Origin: CAZJKE01 sp964555625
GTDB lineage: Bacteria > Planctomycetota > Phycisphaerae > Phycisphaerales > SM1A02
Direction of reading: 5' to 3'
DNA length: 8,006 nt
Assembly: GCA_964555625.1 (NCBI GenBank)
Contig: CAZKTE010000063.1
Coordinates: forward strand, 1 to 8,006
Shown: positions 5,989 through 8,006 of the stretch, one piece after another
How the letters are laid out: each line of letters begins with the position of its first letter
Position numbering within the stretch: position 1 is the first letter of the stretch
Translations under genes and position numbers: made by a program
Notes under the pieces: generated by a model
Databases searched by the model: none
Told to the model about the DNA's origin: nothing
The model's input: only the letters and a program-made list of their open reading frames with translations

Positions 5989-7410
5989 CTAGAAGAGCAG
6001 GTCTAGGCCCTTGTAGAAGACGATGGCAAGGCCTGCGCCGATGGGGATGGTGACAATCCAACTTATGAGGATGTCTCGCACCATTGTGAGATTCAGTGCG
6101 CCTATCCCGCGTGCGAGGCCTACTCCCAATACTGCCCCCACAAGGGTGTGGGTCGTCGAGATTGGCAGACTCAACTTCGACGCGAGCACGATCGTCGTCG
6201 CGGCGCCAAATTCCGCGCAGAACCCGCGGGAGGGCGTTAGTTCCGTTATGCGGCGACCGATGGTCTCCATTACCCGCCAACCCCAAGTAGCTAGGCCGAT
6301 GACGATTCCAACACCTCCAAGCGCCAGAGCCCAGAGCGGCACGGTCGCCTTCGCGGCCACAGCACCGTCACGCGCGGTCTGCACCGCCGCAGAGAGGGGG
6401 CCAATGGCATTGGCAACGTCGTTTGACCCGTGGGCAAAGGCGACAAAGCCAGCACTCACAATCTGTAGGTAGATGAAGACCCGCTCTACCTTTCTCACAT
6501 CCTTGCGAGAAGATCCGAGGTTGGCTCGTCGCGTAATTGCATCGCCAATCGACTCGGTCTCTTCAACGATACGACCAAGCGAGGGCTTCATGTCCTCGCC
6601 GGCTGCTCCACGAGCCCGGCGAAGTTGACGAACGGCCCTAGCAAGGAGTCTCGCCACGAACATCTCGCGAGCCTCGTGAGTATCTCCCTCGTCGACGTCC
6701 TTAGACACGCGGCCAATGATGATGGCGGCGACTATTGCGGAAAGTAGGCCCACCCCGCAAGCAAGGAGGATTGCGTTCCAGAGTGACAGATCCAACTTGA
6801 GGTTCTTCAGGCCCTTGAAGACCATGACCAGTGTCATGATCGAAAAGACGGCAAACACCATCACCGGCGCCCATCGCCGAACGGCTGCCACCGGATCAGC
6901 TCGGTAGAAGATTCGGTGCATTACGAACTGGAAAATCAGGAAGCTGATTGTGCCGCTCAGCAGAGGCGACACAACCCAACTTGCAGCAATCGTGCCGACC
7001 TTGTCCCAATGCACGGCAGACAGGCCGCCGTAGATGCAGCCAAACCCGATGATTGCCCCGACGATCGAGTGCGTCGTGGAAACGGGCCACCCAAAGTAGG
7101 AGGCCGCCTGCAGCCACACGCCAGCGGCGAGGAGCGCCGAGAGCATCCCCAAGACGAATGCCTGGGGGTCACCCGAGAAGAGCGCAGGGTCGACTATCCC
7201 CTTCCGAACGGTATCTGAGACGTGCGAACCAGCGAAGAACGCCCCGGCAAACTCGAGTATGGCCGCGAGAATTACGGCCCGCCTGAGGGTCAGTGCGCCC
7301 GATCCGACGCTTGTTCCCATGGCATTGGCAACATCGTTGGCGCCGATGTTCCATGCCATATAGAAGCCAAAGGCAAGGGCAAGTGCGATTAGAATTGTTG
7401 AATGGTCCAT
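5989..7410 (-). CDS. pit: PiT-family inorganic phosphate transporter
   Basis: This 473-residue inner-membrane protein imports inorganic phosphate, driven in this family by H+ or Na+, often as a metal-phosphate complex. It has the duplicated PiT architecture (PF01384). The N-terminal half carries NIGANDVANAMGTSVGSG (21-38) and GWPVSTTHSIVGA (107-119). The C-terminal half carries the matching GSNDVANAIGP (328-338) and LPISTTHTLVGAVLG (415-429). A charged cytoplasmic loop (about 235-310) separates the halves. The paired GxNDVANA motifs are the family signature, and the length is usual. It starts 33 bases after the stop of the DUF47 gene, the standard partner of Pit, and precedes the FmdB-like gene by 25 bases, so these genes probably form one operon. 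The coupling ion cannot be decided from sequence. Any Pho-box control would lie upstream of the window. Confidence 0.97.
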   Translation of the reverse strand: MDHSTILIALALAFGFYMAWNIGANDVANAMGTSVGSGALTLRRAVILAAILEFAGAFFAGSHVSDTVRKGIVDPALFSGDPQAFVLGMLSALLAAGVWLQAASYFGWPVSTTHSIVGAIIGFGCIYGGLSAVHWDKVGTIAASWVVSPLLSGTISFLIFQFVMHRIFYRADPVAAVRRWAPVMVFAVFSIMTLVMVFKGLKNLKLDLSLWNAILLACGVGLLSAIVAAIIIGRVSKDVDEGDTHEAREMFVARLLARAVRQLRRARGAAGEDMKPSLGRIVEETESIGDAITRRANLGSSRKDVRKVERVFIYLQIVSAGFVAFAHGSNDVANAIGPLSAAVQTARDGAVAAKATVPLWALALGGVGIVIGLATWGWRVMETIGRRITELTPSRGFCAEFGAATTIVLASKLSLPISTTHTLVGAVLGVGLARGIGALNLTMVRDILISWIVTIPIGAGLAIVFYKGLDLLF

Positions 7411-7443
7411 CAGTCTCGGCGATCTCGATGTGGTGCCTGTGGA

Positions 7444-8006
7444 CTACTTGAGCGTCAGGAGCATTCGGACGCGATTGGCCAGTTTCTCGCTGAGATTGCT
7501 GAGGGATCCAACCTCGTGGAGCAGTCGCATCCATCCATGGAACTCGCCCGTGGACAGCGTGTCCTCCGCGGCGTATACGCCACGCATCAGATCACGCTGC
7601 AAGACGTCGACCTCGTGTTCCATCTGAGCTACCTCATCGATCATTGACTCGACACGCGTAGCTTCAGGACCGCCAAATCCGGATTCGATCAACTCGTCTA
7701 CTTCTCGCATCACCTCACTGACCTTGTGGAATGAATCAATGTTGCGATGAACGAACCCCTCGAATTGCTCGGCGAGCGAGGAGGGTACATCCAGCGGCTT
7801 GATGCTCAGCTGGACGGCTATGTCCTCAGCCTGATCGGCAATTGAGTCTTGGAGACTAAGTATCTCCAGCAACTGGCCCCGGTCGATCGCCAAGAACAGT
7901 CCTCGCGGAAGGCTGTTTCGAATGTCGTTCTTGACGAGGTCGGCCTCGTGTTCGAGCTTGGAGACCACACTGGCGGCCTGCTCGATGTCGTCTGCCGCGC
8001 CCGAGG
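7444..8006 (-). CDS. DUF47 / PhoU-like phosphate uptake regulator, N-terminus beyond window
   Basis: The minus frame is open from the right edge (first full codon at 8004) to TAG at 7446-7444, giving 186 residues of the C-terminal and central part. The protein is entirely helical and charged. It includes K-L-E-H-E-A-D-L-V-K-N-D-I-R followed by D-R-G-Q-L-L-E-I-L and D-S-I-A-D-Q-A-E-D-I-A, the E/D-rich metal-binding helices typical of the DUF47/PhoU_div family (PF01865, TIGR00153). Such proteins are usually encoded beside a PiT transporter and are thought to regulate it, as here, where pit starts 33 bases downstream. The apparent start at 7968 is a GTG (Val) inside the gene: coding similarity continues upstream of it. 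The family is usually about 210-230 residues, so roughly 25-45 N-terminal residues are missing. Confidence 0.9.
   Translation of the reverse strand, partial: SGAADDIEQAASVVSKLEHEADLVKNDIRNSLPRGLFLAIDRGQLLEILSLQDSIADQAEDIAVQLSIKPLDVPSSLAEQFEGFVHRNIDSFHKVSEVMREVDELIESGFGGPEATRVESMIDEVAQMEHEVDVLQRDLMRGVYAAEDTLSTGEFHGWMRLLHEVGSLSNLSEKLANRVRMLLTLK

Overview
The window looks like a GC-rich bacterial chromosome segment, most likely from a planctomycete of the Phycisphaerae type. The main clue is the end of the secreted lipoprotein at 1856-3643. It carries a dockerin-like calcium-loop motif of the form D-x-D-x-N-G-x-V-D-x-x-D-L-L followed by A-W-G, a C-terminal signature common on exported proteins of that group. 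Ribosome binding sites are also mostly weak or absent, as is usual there. The assignment is inference. A 10-N scaffold gap and an artefact-like inverted duplication beside it suggest a metagenome or single-cell assembly.

Left part (1-1780, minus strand): an arginase-family ureohydrolase reads into a truncated O-antigen-ligase-like membrane protein, with stop and start overlapping as ATGA. The arginase is broken only by the assembly gap, which removed its central metal-binding motif. The ligase is visible only by reading the third minus-strand frame; it runs off the left edge.

Middle (1856-4713): on the plus strand, a large secreted lipoprotein with a probable beta-rich or propeller body and a C-terminal dockerin-like module, then a small two-helix membrane protein. 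Convergent to these is a short AsmA-like envelope protein whose stop codon shares a CTAG with the stop of the small membrane protein.

Right part (4797-8006): a phosphate-themed neighbourhood. A Ppx/GppA exopolyphosphatase on the plus strand converges on a minus-strand unit reading DUF47/PhoU-like protein, PiT phosphate transporter, a small FmdB-like protein with an altered zinc ribbon, then tRNA-Leu(UAA). Release of phosphate from polyphosphate and import of phosphate are thus encoded side by side. No stretch above 300 bases lacks a gene; the largest gaps are 83, 75 and 63 bases. No CRISPR array, insertion sequence, riboswitch or clear terminator hairpin was seen. I did not find a convincing undescribed system; the most useful points are the hidden ligase gene, the gap artefact and the degenerate zinc-ribbon protein.
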